This document shows positions 26,077 through 34,083 of a stretch of DNA of 64,000 nt, piece after piece (the first letter of the stretch is position 1; each line of letters starts with the position of its first letter). Below the pieces are notes generated by a model, which was given only the letters and a program-made list of their open reading frames with translations, did not search any database and was not told the DNA's origin. The position numbers and the translations under genes were made by a program. The stretch comes from Pseudomonas sp. Marseille-Q3773 (GTDB taxonomy: Bacteria; Pseudomonadota; Gammaproteobacteria; Pseudomonadales; Pseudomonadaceae), in contig NZ_OU745390.1 of the NCBI RefSeq assembly GCF_916618955.1, forward strand, positions 1,488,001-1,552,000, read 5' to 3'.

Positions 26077-27078
26077 TTATTGCTTTTTGCGGGACGCTCG
26101 TGGTTTGGGCGTGGTGACCGCCTTTCGCGCTTCCGCGAGCTGCTGATCCAGTGTCTCTGCACGGGCTTGCGCCGCCGCTAACTGTTCCCGACCGCTGAAC
26201 ATGTCCTGTTGAGCAAACTGCACTTGCTGTTCCAAGGTGTGGCAGCGCTGGGAAAGATCAAGCAGTGCTTGTTTCCGCTGCTCTTGCTCTCGCTCCATGC
26301 TTTGCAATTGTGAGAGCGCGACACTGCGCTGTTCACGCGCCTCGGCCAATTCAGACTGGCCCGACAGTAGTGCTTGCTGCTGCGCCTGCAACCGCTGACT
26401 GAGTTCTTTGACTTGGCCAGCAGTGGCTTTGGTTTCCTCGCGCGCCCGATCGATTTCGCGGTAGGCTCGATTCTCCACCTCTCGGGTGTAACGCTCCTGC
26501 TCGAGGCGCAGCTGCGCCGCCTGGGCCTGGCTGTCCTGCAGCTGCTGACGCAGCGTAACGGCCTCCTGGCATGCCACCTCCAGCTGGCGGCCCTGTCGCT
26601 CGCGCTGCTGGCGCAGGTCATCGATTTGCGCCAGGTGTTGCTCGAGCAATTGCTCGAGGTCGCTCAGCCGGGTTTCGCTGGCCTGGCGCGCGGCGATGGC
26701 TTCCGCAGTCTGCTCGCGCGCGCGCGCGGCCTCAAGGCGCAGTTGCTCCTGCTCCACGGTCAGCTGTTCGCGCTCTTCCAGCAGCACCTGGCGTTGTTCC
26801 GCCAACGCCTGCTCGGCCACGCCCTGAGCCAGCAGCGTGGCCTGCTGCCAGATGCCGACAAAGGCCTGGGCCACTTCCGCCGGCAATCCCGGCAGACGGG
26901 TCTCGCCGCGCAGGCGCCCGGCGAGCTGTTCCCACCACTGATCGAGCAGCGCGCCGACCCGCGCCGGGCTGCCGCGGCCAAGCGCCAGGCGCACGCGCTC
27001 CACCGTCGGACGCTCACCACGGGCCAGCACCGCGTCCGCCGCCGCGAAAACGTCAGTTTCTGGTACGCCTATCGCCAT
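26077..27078 (-). CDS. KfrA-like DNA-binding protein with long coiled coil
   Basis: A 333-residue protein. The N-terminal 110 residues match the KfrA/plasmid-replication-region DNA-binding domain (DVFAAADAVLARGERPTVER, then VRLALGRGSPARVGALLDQWW). The rest, about residues 100-320, is a continuous Gln/Glu/Arg/Ala coiled coil, followed by a basic tail. KfrA proteins bind their own promoters and take part in partition or stable inheritance of plasmids; chromosomal copies often sit at island borders. An inverted repeat just upstream is a probable autoregulatory operator. It faces the defence operon and lies against a truncated LysR gene. Confidence 0.85.
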   Translation of the reverse strand: MAIGVPETDVFAAADAVLARGERPTVERVRLALGRGSPARVGALLDQWWEQLAGRLRGETRLPGLPAEVAQAFVGIWQQATLLAQGVAEQALAEQRQVLLEEREQLTVEQEQLRLEAARAREQTAEAIAARQASETRLSDLEQLLEQHLAQIDDLRQQRERQGRQLEVACQEAVTLRQQLQDSQAQAAQLRLEQERYTREVENRAYREIDRAREETKATAGQVKELSQRLQAQQQALLSGQSELAEAREQRSVALSQLQSMEREQEQRKQALLDLSQRCHTLEQQVQFAQQDMFSGREQLAAAQARAETLDQQLAEARKAVTTPKPRASRKKQ

Positions 27079-27096
27079 GCCCTACCCTCCGCCCTA

Positions 27097-27129
27097 TTAG
27101 GTCTGATAATTAAGTCTTATCCGACCTAA
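27097..27129 (-). promoter_or_regulatory. Probable KfrA-like autoregulatory operator
   Basis: TTAGGTCTGATAA and TTATCCGACCTAA are 13-base arms matching at 12 positions, separated by 7 bases, 18 bases upstream of the start of the KfrA-like gene, where a repressor site would block its promoter. Confidence 0.6.
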
Positions 27130-27186
27130 TTGGCCGAAAAATTGTAAAATAGTACGGTGAACGTACAAAATAATACAGATTGGTGG

Positions 27187-27671
27187 ACGCTGGCCGTGCC
27201 ATTGCTCAAGCGCGTGCGCGAGCTGCACCCCGGTATCACGCTGTACCTCAACGAAAATTACGGCGTGACCCTAAGCGAACTGATCATGAGCGGGCGCATG
27301 GATATGGCGGGCGTGAAATCCACGGGCTGGACTTCATCCCTCTGCTGCGCGAAACCCTGTACCTGGTGAGCGCCGACGCCACTCTGGCCGGGTATACCCA
27401 GATAAAACTAGCTCACGTTGCGAAGATGGACCTGTTGCTGCCACGGCAATACAAGGTCGTGCACAGGCTGGTGGATGAAGCCTTCGCCCGCCTGGCCATC
27501 ACCCCAAACGTCATCGCGCAGGTCGAGTCGGCCAGCACCCTGCGCAGCGCCGTGGCCGACCGCTTTGCCGCGACCATCCTGCCCGAATCGGCTGCACGCG
27601 CGCTCGGCACCGATGAGGCGGTGCTCGAGTTGATTGCGCAGATGCGTGAAACGCTCATCCACCGATATTGA
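27187..27671 (+). pseudogene. Truncated and frameshifted LysR regulator (nac type)
   Basis: Homology to the Nac-type LysR effector domain begins abruptly at LAVPLLKRVRELHPGITLYL and runs into SGRMDM. Then the frame changes and continues YGGREIHGLDFIPLLRETLY to the natural end LIAQMRETLIHRY. About 100 N-terminal residues with the helix-turn-helix are missing. The frame change sits on TATGGCG, which in intact genes would occur twice close together, so slippage between short repeats is a likely cause. The missing 5' part is replaced by the island with its KfrA gene. Confidence 0.75.
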
Positions 27672-27759
27672 TACGGTGATGGGTGGTGCGGGATTGCCGC
27701 GCGAAAGTGCCGGGACCACGCAATGGCTCCGGCATCGTACTGGACAACCGAGCGAACGC

Positions 27760-29412
27760 TTAGACCGCCAACGCCCGTTGACGCAACTCGGTATTGAGGA
27801 TGCGGTCGTTCTCGCTGTAATCGACCGGGCAATCGATCACGTGCACACCCGGGTTGGAAATGCAGTGGTCCAGCAGCGGCAGCAGGGCGTCGGCGCTTTC
27901 CACTCGATAGCCGTTGGCACCGTAGGCTTCGGCGTATTTGACGAAGTCCGGGTTGCCGTAGTCCAGGCCGAAATCGGTGAAGCCCATGTTCGCCTGCTTC
28001 CAGCGGATCATGCCGTAGCCGTCGTCACGCAGGATCACCACGGTGATGTGCATGCCCAGGCGTACCGCGGTTTCCAGCTCCTGGCTGTTCATCATGAAGC
28101 CACCGTCACCACACACCGAAATAACCGGGCGGTCCGGGTAGACCAGGTGCGCGGCCATGGCCGATGGCAGGCCGGCACCCATGGTCGCCAGGGCGTTGTC
28201 CAGCAGCACGGTGTTCGGTTTGTGCGCCTTGTAGTTACGGGCGAACCAGATCTTGTAGATGCCGTTGTCCAGGGCAACGATGCCTTCGGACGGCAACACC
28301 CGGCGGATATCGGCCACCAGCCGCTGTGGGTACACCGGGAAGCGGCCGTCGTCGGCGCCTTCGGTGATCTGCGCTTCGTTCGCTTCACGGATGGACATGA
28401 GGCGAGTGAAGTCCCAGTGGGTAGTGTCGCCCAGGCCTTCGGCGATTTGCCACACGGCGTTGGCGATGTCACCGATCACTTCAACCTGCGGGAAGTAAAC
28501 GGCATCGACTTCGGCGGAGCGGAAGTTGATGTGAATGACTTCGGTACCACCACGGACCATGAAGAACGGCGGCTTCTCGATCACGTCGTGGCCGATGTTG
28601 ATGATCAGGTCGGCCGCTTCGATCGCGCGGTGGACGAAATCACCGGACGACAATGCGGCGTTGCCAAGGAAGCGCGGGCTGCGCTCGTCGACCACACCCT
28701 TGCCCAGCTGGGTGGTAACGAACGGGATGCCGGTCTTGTCGATCAGCTGCTTGAGGACCTTGGCGGTCATCTTGCGGTTGGCACCGGCACCGATCACCAG
28801 GATCGGGCTGCGCGCGGCGCGCAGCTTTTCAATGGCGGCTTCGATGGCCACGTGCTCAGCCAGCGGGCGGCGGTGCAGGCTTGGAGGGATCGGCAGTGCG
28901 TCGGTCTGCTCGGCGGCAATGTCTTCCGGCAGCTCCAGGTGGACCGCACCCGGCTTTTCATCTTCAGCCAGGCGGAAGGCTTCGCGCATGCGCGAAGGGA
29001 TGTTGTCGGCCGAGGCAAACTGGTGGGTGTACTTGTTGATGGGTGCCATCATGCCGCACACGTCGATGATCTGGAAGCGGCCCTGCTTGGACTTCTTGAT
29101 CGGTTTCTGGCCGGTAATCATCATCATTGGCATGCCACCCAGATAGGCGTATGCACTGGCGGTCACCAGGTTGGTCGCGCCAGGGCCCAGGGTCGACAGG
29201 CTGACGCCGGTCTTGCCGGTCAGGCGTCCATAGGTGGCGGCCATGAAGCCTGCGGACTGTTCGTGGCGGGTCAGTACCAGCTTGATCTTCGATTTGCGCA
29301 GGGATTCGAGCAGGTCGAGGTTTTCCTCACCAGGAATGCCGAACACATACTCGACACCTTCGTTTTCCAGGCATTGCACAACGACATCGGCGGCCTTGGC
29401 CATTGGGGTCAT
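27760..29412 (-). CDS. Thiamine-diphosphate enzyme, acetolactate synthase-like
   Basis: A 550-residue ThDP-dependent enzyme. The N-terminal Pyr domain contains the cofactor-activating Glu in RHEQSAGFMAATYGR and GPGATNLVTA. The middle domain is present, and the PP domain has CGDGGFMMNSQEL. No regulatory subunit gene follows, and the length matches catabolic-type acetolactate synthase, condensing two pyruvates. Other family activities (glyoxylate carboligase, sulfoacetaldehyde acetyltransferase) cannot be excluded. GAGG lies just before the ATG at 29412; ATG at 29403 is an alternative. The next gene in the same direction upstream is a broken binding protein. Confidence 0.83.
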   Translation of the reverse strand: MTPMAKAADVVVQCLENEGVEYVFGIPGEENLDLLESLRKSKIKLVLTRHEQSAGFMAATYGRLTGKTGVSLSTLGPGATNLVTASAYAYLGGMPMMMITGQKPIKKSKQGRFQIIDVCGMMAPINKYTHQFASADNIPSRMREAFRLAEDEKPGAVHLELPEDIAAEQTDALPIPPSLHRRPLAEHVAIEAAIEKLRAARSPILVIGAGANRKMTAKVLKQLIDKTGIPFVTTQLGKGVVDERSPRFLGNAALSSGDFVHRAIEAADLIINIGHDVIEKPPFFMVRGGTEVIHINFRSAEVDAVYFPQVEVIGDIANAVWQIAEGLGDTTHWDFTRLMSIREANEAQITEGADDGRFPVYPQRLVADIRRVLPSEGIVALDNGIYKIWFARNYKAHKPNTVLLDNALATMGAGLPSAMAAHLVYPDRPVISVCGDGGFMMNSQELETAVRLGMHITVVILRDDGYGMIRWKQANMGFTDFGLDYGNPDFVKYAEAYGANGYRVESADALLPLLDHCISNPGVHVIDCPVDYSENDRILNTELRQRALAV

Positions 29413-29442
29413 TACCTCAGGTCTTCGTTTGAATGCAGGTCT

Positions 29443-30171
29443 TCAGCGCGGGGCGCTAACGTCAGTCTGACCGGTAGCGAGCAAGGCGCCCCGAACAAAA
29501 CCACTGCGCAGTTGGCGTTCCACGAAGTCGCGCACGTAGGCGGCCGCATGCTCTTTGCCACGGGGCACCGCCATGGCCTGGCGGATTGCGGTGAAGGCAC
29601 CCTCCAGCACACGTTAGCGCTGATCGGCCTCAGCCACTTTCTGCAGTGGCTGGCGAACCCCAGCGGCGGCGTCCAGCCCTTGTTCGATGAATAGATCGAC
29701 GGCGTCGGCAGAGGTATCGGCGCGCACCAGCTCGGCCTGTTCGAGGGTACGGCTCAGATACAAGTCGTAGGCGGCGCCTTTGCCAACGGCCAGTCGCAGT
29801 CCGGCCTGGTCGAGTTCCTCGACGCGCTGGTAGGGCGCGTTGCCGTTGACCAGGTAGGTGCCTTCGATGAGCACATAGGGCTCGCTGAAAGCGATCTGCG
29901 CTTCGCGCACCGGCTCGATGGCAAGGAAGGCCAGGCTCCAGGCGCCCTCTTCCAACGCGGCGAACACCTTGCCAGCGGCGTCGAAGGTGCGCATTTCAAG
30001 GCGGATGCCAAGCTCCTCGGCCAGGGCCTTGGCGAGGGCGACCGATACGCCCTGGGGCTCGCCGTCGGAACCGCGCTGGGCGAGCACCGGATTGCCGAGG
30101 TTGATGGCGACTTGAAGGGTGCCTTGAGGGGCAAGTTCAGCCAACAGTTCTGGGGTGATTGCGATGGACAT
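29443..30171 (-). pseudogene. Amino-acid-type ABC substrate-binding protein with premature stop
   Basis: A 243-codon frame for a periplasmic-binding-protein type 2 domain, without a signal peptide (LLAELAPQGTLQVAINLGNP, EGAWSLAFLAIEPVREAQI). An in-frame TAA at 29614-29616 interrupts it after EADQR; beyond it the same frame continues RVLEGAFTAIRQAMAVPRGK to a stop at 29443. The reading frame is otherwise intact, so a single C-to-T change (CAA to TAA) is the simplest cause. The first 185 residues may still be made but lack part of the second lobe. Confidence 0.75.
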
Positions 30172-30268
30172 TCAATTCTCCATTGTCAGGGCAGGCCTAT
30201 TCGCGGGTGATCCGCGCCTTCAGGTAAAACGTCGCACCTGTGGACGCGGGTGTGCCTACGAATGAGCC

Positions 30269-31522
30269 TTACCAGATGGGCAAGGTGTAGGACACGATCA
30301 AGCGATTTTCATCGGCACCACGGGCAAAATTGGACCGGTAGGCGGCATTACGCCAGCGGATACCGACATTCTTCAAGGGCCCAGCCTGGATCACATAGGC
30401 GATATCGGTGTTGCGCTCCCACTCACGCCCCTCCCCCGCCAGGGTGGCGGCGTCGGCATGGTCGCCCTTGACGTAGCGAGTCATGAAGCTCAGGCCTGGC
30501 ATGCCCAGCGCCGCGAAATCGTAGTCGTAACGCAACTGCCAAGAGCGTTCGCCAGGCTCGGCGAAGTCGTTGATCTGGATGTAGTTTGTCAGATACGGGT
30601 CCGTGCCGTTGAGGAATGGCATCGAGGTGTCGCCGTTCATCTTCTGCAGCCCCAAGCCCAAGGAATGGCCGCCGAGGCTATAGGTAAACATGCCGCTCAA
30701 CGCGCCACTGTCGATCGCGCCGCCACGGGCATTGCCGGCGTCGTCGCTGAGCATGTAACGCAAATCGCTTTTGAGCTTGCCGGGACCAACGCTCCACACA
30801 TGGTTGATGCCAAAGAAGCTTTGCCGGTACACGTCCTGCAATTCGGCGTACTGATAGCTCAGGCTCAGTTGCTTGTTGAGCGCGTAGTCGGCGCCGCCGA
30901 CCCAGTAATCATCACCCTCCACCGACCCGGCAAAACGCCGGTTCTTGTTGTTCAGCGTGATGTTCGTGGCGTTTGTGGAGTCGCGATCGGTCATGCGGTC
31001 GAAGCGTGCGGCCGTGACCGTCAGGCCTTCGATTTCCTTCGAAGTCAACAGCCCCCCCTCGAAGGTCTGCGGCAGAATGCGCCCGGTGTTGGCCTGCACC
31101 GTCGGCAATTTCGGAATCAGTGTGCCGTACTTGAGCTCGCTGCTGGAGACTTTGACCTTGGCAGTAACGCCCAAGCGGCTGAACTCATCGGCAGCGCGGC
31201 CATCGTCGTGCACTGGCAGCAAACCCGAGCCCGCACGGTCCGGGCTGGAATCGAGCTTGATACCCAGCATGCCCAGCGCATCCAGGCCAAAGCCGATGGT
31301 GCCCGGGGTATAGCCGGAGCGCACGTCGAGCAGAAAGCCCTGCGCCCATTCTTCGCGTTTGGACTGGCCCGCACCGTCGCGAAAATCACGGTTGAAGTAG
31401 TAGTTTTGCAGTGCCAGGTTGGCCTTGCTGTCTTCGATGAAGCCTTCGGCACTGGCCGCTCCAGCGGCCAGGCAAGGGGACAAGGTGATCAAGGTTCGCA
31501 GGATGTTCTTGTTGTTGTGCAT
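30269..31522 (-). CDS. OprD family outer-membrane porin
   Basis: A 417-residue OprD-type porin. The signal peptide ends at AGAASA-EGF, followed by the diagnostic FIEDSKANLALQNYYFNRDF and many amphipathic beta strands; it ends in ...LPIW, a terminal aromatic needed for outer-membrane assembly. OprD family members admit specific carboxylates or basic amino acids. It is downstream in the minus-strand MFS, lactonase, aconitase block, so it should admit the substrate of that block. The first codons read AAC AAC AAG AAC, a match to the Hfq/Crc A-rich motif; see findings. ATG 31522 is preferred over an upstream TTG. Confidence 0.9.
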   Translation of the reverse strand: MHNNKNILRTLITLSPCLAAGAASAEGFIEDSKANLALQNYYFNRDFRDGAGQSKREEWAQGFLLDVRSGYTPGTIGFGLDALGMLGIKLDSSPDRAGSGLLPVHDDGRAADEFSRLGVTAKVKVSSSELKYGTLIPKLPTVQANTGRILPQTFEGGLLTSKEIEGLTVTAARFDRMTDRDSTNATNITLNNKNRRFAGSVEGDDYWVGGADYALNKQLSLSYQYAELQDVYRQSFFGINHVWSVGPGKLKSDLRYMLSDDAGNARGGAIDSGALSGMFTYSLGGHSLGLGLQKMNGDTSMPFLNGTDPYLTNYIQINDFAEPGERSWQLRYDYDFAALGMPGLSFMTRYVKGDHADAATLAGEGREWERNTDIAYVIQAGPLKNVGIRWRNAAYRSNFARGADENRLIVSYTLPIW

Positions 31523-31602
31523 CTGGCGTATCCGTTTTTCAGGCAAGCGTCTGCCGTGGCTCCTGGGAGCCAGGCGTTGAGTGTGTGTCGTGGATGCAGG
31601 AA

Positions 31603-32919
31603 TCAGTGCGCGCAGGCACTAACTGGCTGGTCCGGTTCCTTGTTGTTGACGCGCATCAGCAATGTCATCACGAAGGCCAGCAGCAACAGCGCACTGAGGA
31701 ACATCAGGCCGGTGGCGGCGCTTCCGGTTTCACCCTTGACCACCCCGATCAGCGACGGGCCGGCAAAACCACCGAGGTTGCCGATGGAATTGATCACGGC
31801 AATCGATACCGCAGCGGTGGCGCGGTCAAGGAACAGCGTCGGGAGCGCCCAGAACGGCGACTTGAAGCTGTACAGGCCGGTAAGTGCGACACAGATCATC
31901 GCCATTGACACTACCGGGCTGGGCAGCATCGCCGCGCCCACCAAGCCTAACGAGGCAACGGCAAGGGGAATCGCCGAGTGCAGCTTGCGCTCGTTGCGCC
32001 GATCGGAACTGCGCGACCAGGCTACCATCAGGACGGTCGCGACGATGTACGGCAACATCGCGATCAGGCCGATCTGGGTGTGGGTCAGGGAGCTGGAAAA
32101 GCCCTTGATGATCTGTGGCATCCAGTAGCCGACGCCCAGGCTGCCGCACTGATAGACAAAGTAGATGAACGCCAGGTACAGCACCTTGGGGTTGACCATG
32201 GTTTTCACCACGCTCAGACGCTTGACGTTCTTGCGGCTCTGGCGGTCGCGCTCGAGTTCAGCAAGCAGCCAGTCCTTCTCGGCCTGCGTCAACCATTTGG
32301 CCTGCTCGGGTTTGTCGGTTAGGAAGAAGAAGCACGCCACACCGAGGAATACTGCCGGCACGCCTTCGAGGAACAGCATCCAGCGCCAGCCGCTCCAGTC
32401 GAGCCACTTGATGTTGTCCATGATCCAGGTCGAAAGCGGCGCGCCAATGATGTAGCTGACCGGGATTGCCGCGGTGAACAGGGCAACGGTCGTGGCCAGT
32501 TCTTTGGAGCGGAACCAGTAGGTCAGGTAGACGATCACGCCGGGGAAGAAACCGGCCTCGGCCACGCCCAGGAAGAACCGCAGCACGTACAACTGGTTGG
32601 CAGTCTGGGCAAAGGCCGTGGCGGCGGCGATAGCACCCCAGGTCACCAGGATGCGCGCAATCCATACGCGTGCGCCATATTTGTTGAGCATCACGTTACT
32701 CGGCACTTCGAACAGGAAGTAGCCGATGAAGAAAATCCCGGAAATGAAACCGAAGGCCTCGCTGGTCAGGGCGAGTTCTTTGTTCATTTCCAGCGCCGCG
32801 TAGCCGATATTGGCGCGATCCAGGTAGGAAACAATGTAGAGCAGGAACATGAAAGGAATGATACGCAGGGTAACCTTGCGCACCGTGGCCTGTTCATCGA
32901 CAGTGTTGTTGTTGTTCAT
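31603..32919 (-). CDS. MFS transporter, anion:cation symporter family
   Basis: A 438-residue, 12-helix transporter of the ACS family (tartrate, phthalate, hexuronate type): RIIPFMFLLYIVSYLDRANIG in helix 1, GISG-like FGFISGIFFIGYFLFEVPSN, and GVAEAGFFPGVIVYLTYWF in helix 4. These proteins import carboxylates or sugar acids with protons. GAGGT precedes the ATG, and four AAC codons follow it. It lies between the lactonase and the OprD porin, giving outer- and inner-membrane uptake in one block. Confidence 0.9.
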   Translation of the reverse strand: MNNNNTVDEQATVRKVTLRIIPFMFLLYIVSYLDRANIGYAALEMNKELALTSEAFGFISGIFFIGYFLFEVPSNVMLNKYGARVWIARILVTWGAIAAATAFAQTANQLYVLRFFLGVAEAGFFPGVIVYLTYWFRSKELATTVALFTAAIPVSYIIGAPLSTWIMDNIKWLDWSGWRWMLFLEGVPAVFLGVACFFFLTDKPEQAKWLTQAEKDWLLAELERDRQSRKNVKRLSVVKTMVNPKVLYLAFIYFVYQCGSLGVGYWMPQIIKGFSSSLTHTQIGLIAMLPYIVATVLMVAWSRSSDRRNERKLHSAIPLAVASLGLVGAAMLPSPVVSMAMICVALTGLYSFKSPFWALPTLFLDRATAAVSIAVINSIGNLGGFAGPSLIGVVKGETGSAATGLMFLSALLLLAFVMTLLMRVNNKEPDQPVSACAH

Positions 32920-32933
32920 GGCGACCTCACTGT

Positions 32934-32955
32934 GGGGCGAATCTTGGTTCGCCCC
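32934..32955 (-). terminator. Hairpin between lactonase and MFS genes
   Basis: GGGGCGAA and TTCGCCCC form an 8-bp stem with a 6-base loop in the 63-base gap. No T run follows on the minus strand, so it may attenuate or stabilise rather than terminate. Confidence 0.4.
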
Positions 32956-32982
32956 GTGTCATTGTTATCTGTGCAGCGTGTA

Positions 32983-34035
32983 TCAGGCAGAAAAAACCAT
33001 GCAAACCGGACTACCGGTCGAAACCGAAAAGCCCGTTTTGCTCAAGCGTCCGTGCTGTGCATCAATTGCCAGAGCAACGATGCTGTCGCTGTCTTCGTTC
33101 AGGGCGAAGACGAAGCGCTGGTTGGGGGTCAAGGCGAAGAAACGTGGCGTGCTGCCGCCGGTCGTCGCTACATCGACCAGCGTCAGCAGGCCGCTGTGCA
33201 GGTCGATGGAAAATACTGCGATGCTGTCGTAGCCACGGTTCGAGGCGTAGAGGAAGCGGCCACTGCGGTCGACTTCAATTTCCGAAGCGCGACTGTTACC
33301 GGTGTAGGTCGAGGGCAGTGACGACAACACTTGCAACGGTTGCAGCGCGCCGGTTTGCGCGTCGAAGCGATAACTGGTGACGGTGGAGTCCAGTTCATTG
33401 ATGGCAAACACGTACGGCGCTCCAGGATGCAGGGCGACATGGCGCGGCCCCGCTCCTTCTCGGCTGGCCACGAACGGTTGTTCGGCCGGATGCAGCTTGC
33501 CATCGGCAAAACGGAAGCTGAACACTCGATCCAGGCCTTTGTCCGGCACCAGGACGAACTTGCCGGTGGCGTCGAACAGGTTGAAGTGCGGCTTGGCGAA
33601 GGGTTGTTCAACCCGGTGCGGGCCCACCGGCCCTTCCAGCTGCAGCAGCTGGCTGACCTGGCCGAGGTGGCCGTCTGCAGCCACATCCATCACCGCCAAG
33701 GTGCCACTGATGTGGTTGGAGACCACCAGATGCCGCTCGCTCGGGTCAAGTGCCAGGTGCACAGGGTTGCGACCCTCGCAGCTCTGGCTATTGAGTAAAG
33801 TCAGGGTACCGTCGTCGCGGTCGACGACGAAGGCACTTACTTCGCTACAGTCGCCATGCACGGCATACAGCCGATCGCCCGCGCGGTTGAGGGCAAGAAA
33901 GGACGGGTTGACCAGGTCGCCAACCACCTGAACACGCTCCAGCGTGCCTGCTTCCTGGTCTACCTGATACACCGTGATGCCATCGCCACGGGCATTACGC
34001 TCGCGAGTGGTGCGTGATCCGACATAGGCAAACAT
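32983..34035 (-). CDS. Lactonase family protein (7-bladed beta-propeller)
   Basis: A 350-residue protein of the 6-phosphogluconolactonase (Pgl/YbhE)-like family: FAYVGSRTT start, VNPSFLALNRAGDRLYAVHG, GPHRVEQPFAKPHFNLFD, GAGPRHVALHPGAPYVFAIN and GGSTPRFFALTPNQRFVFAL blades. It hydrolyses lactones; relatives act on 6-phosphogluconolactone and muconolactone-type rings. No signal peptide, so cytoplasmic. Its place between an aconitase and an MFS carboxylate transporter suggests it opens a lactone of a hydroxy acid. GGAGAA precedes the ATG. Confidence 0.85.
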   Translation of the reverse strand: MFAYVGSRTTRERNARGDGITVYQVDQEAGTLERVQVVGDLVNPSFLALNRAGDRLYAVHGDCSEVSAFVVDRDDGTLTLLNSQSCEGRNPVHLALDPSERHLVVSNHISGTLAVMDVAADGHLGQVSQLLQLEGPVGPHRVEQPFAKPHFNLFDATGKFVLVPDKGLDRVFSFRFADGKLHPAEQPFVASREGAGPRHVALHPGAPYVFAINELDSTVTSYRFDAQTGALQPLQVLSSLPSTYTGNSRASEIEVDRSGRFLYASNRGYDSIAVFSIDLHSGLLTLVDVATTGGSTPRFFALTPNQRFVFALNEDSDSIVALAIDAQHGRLSKTGFSVSTGSPVCMVFSA

Positions 34036-34083
34036 GCGAGTTGTTCTCCGCTTCGCAGATACTGTTGAAATCCAGAGCTCGAA

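Noticed and set aside
26374..27129. 251-residue plus-strand frame rich in Leu/Arg
   Set aside because: Mirror of the KfrA coiled coil; high GC at third positions makes long antisense frames.
27634..29694. 686-residue plus-strand reading frame
   Set aside because: It is the antisense shadow of the ThDP enzyme, with low-complexity His/Gly/Val-rich translation.
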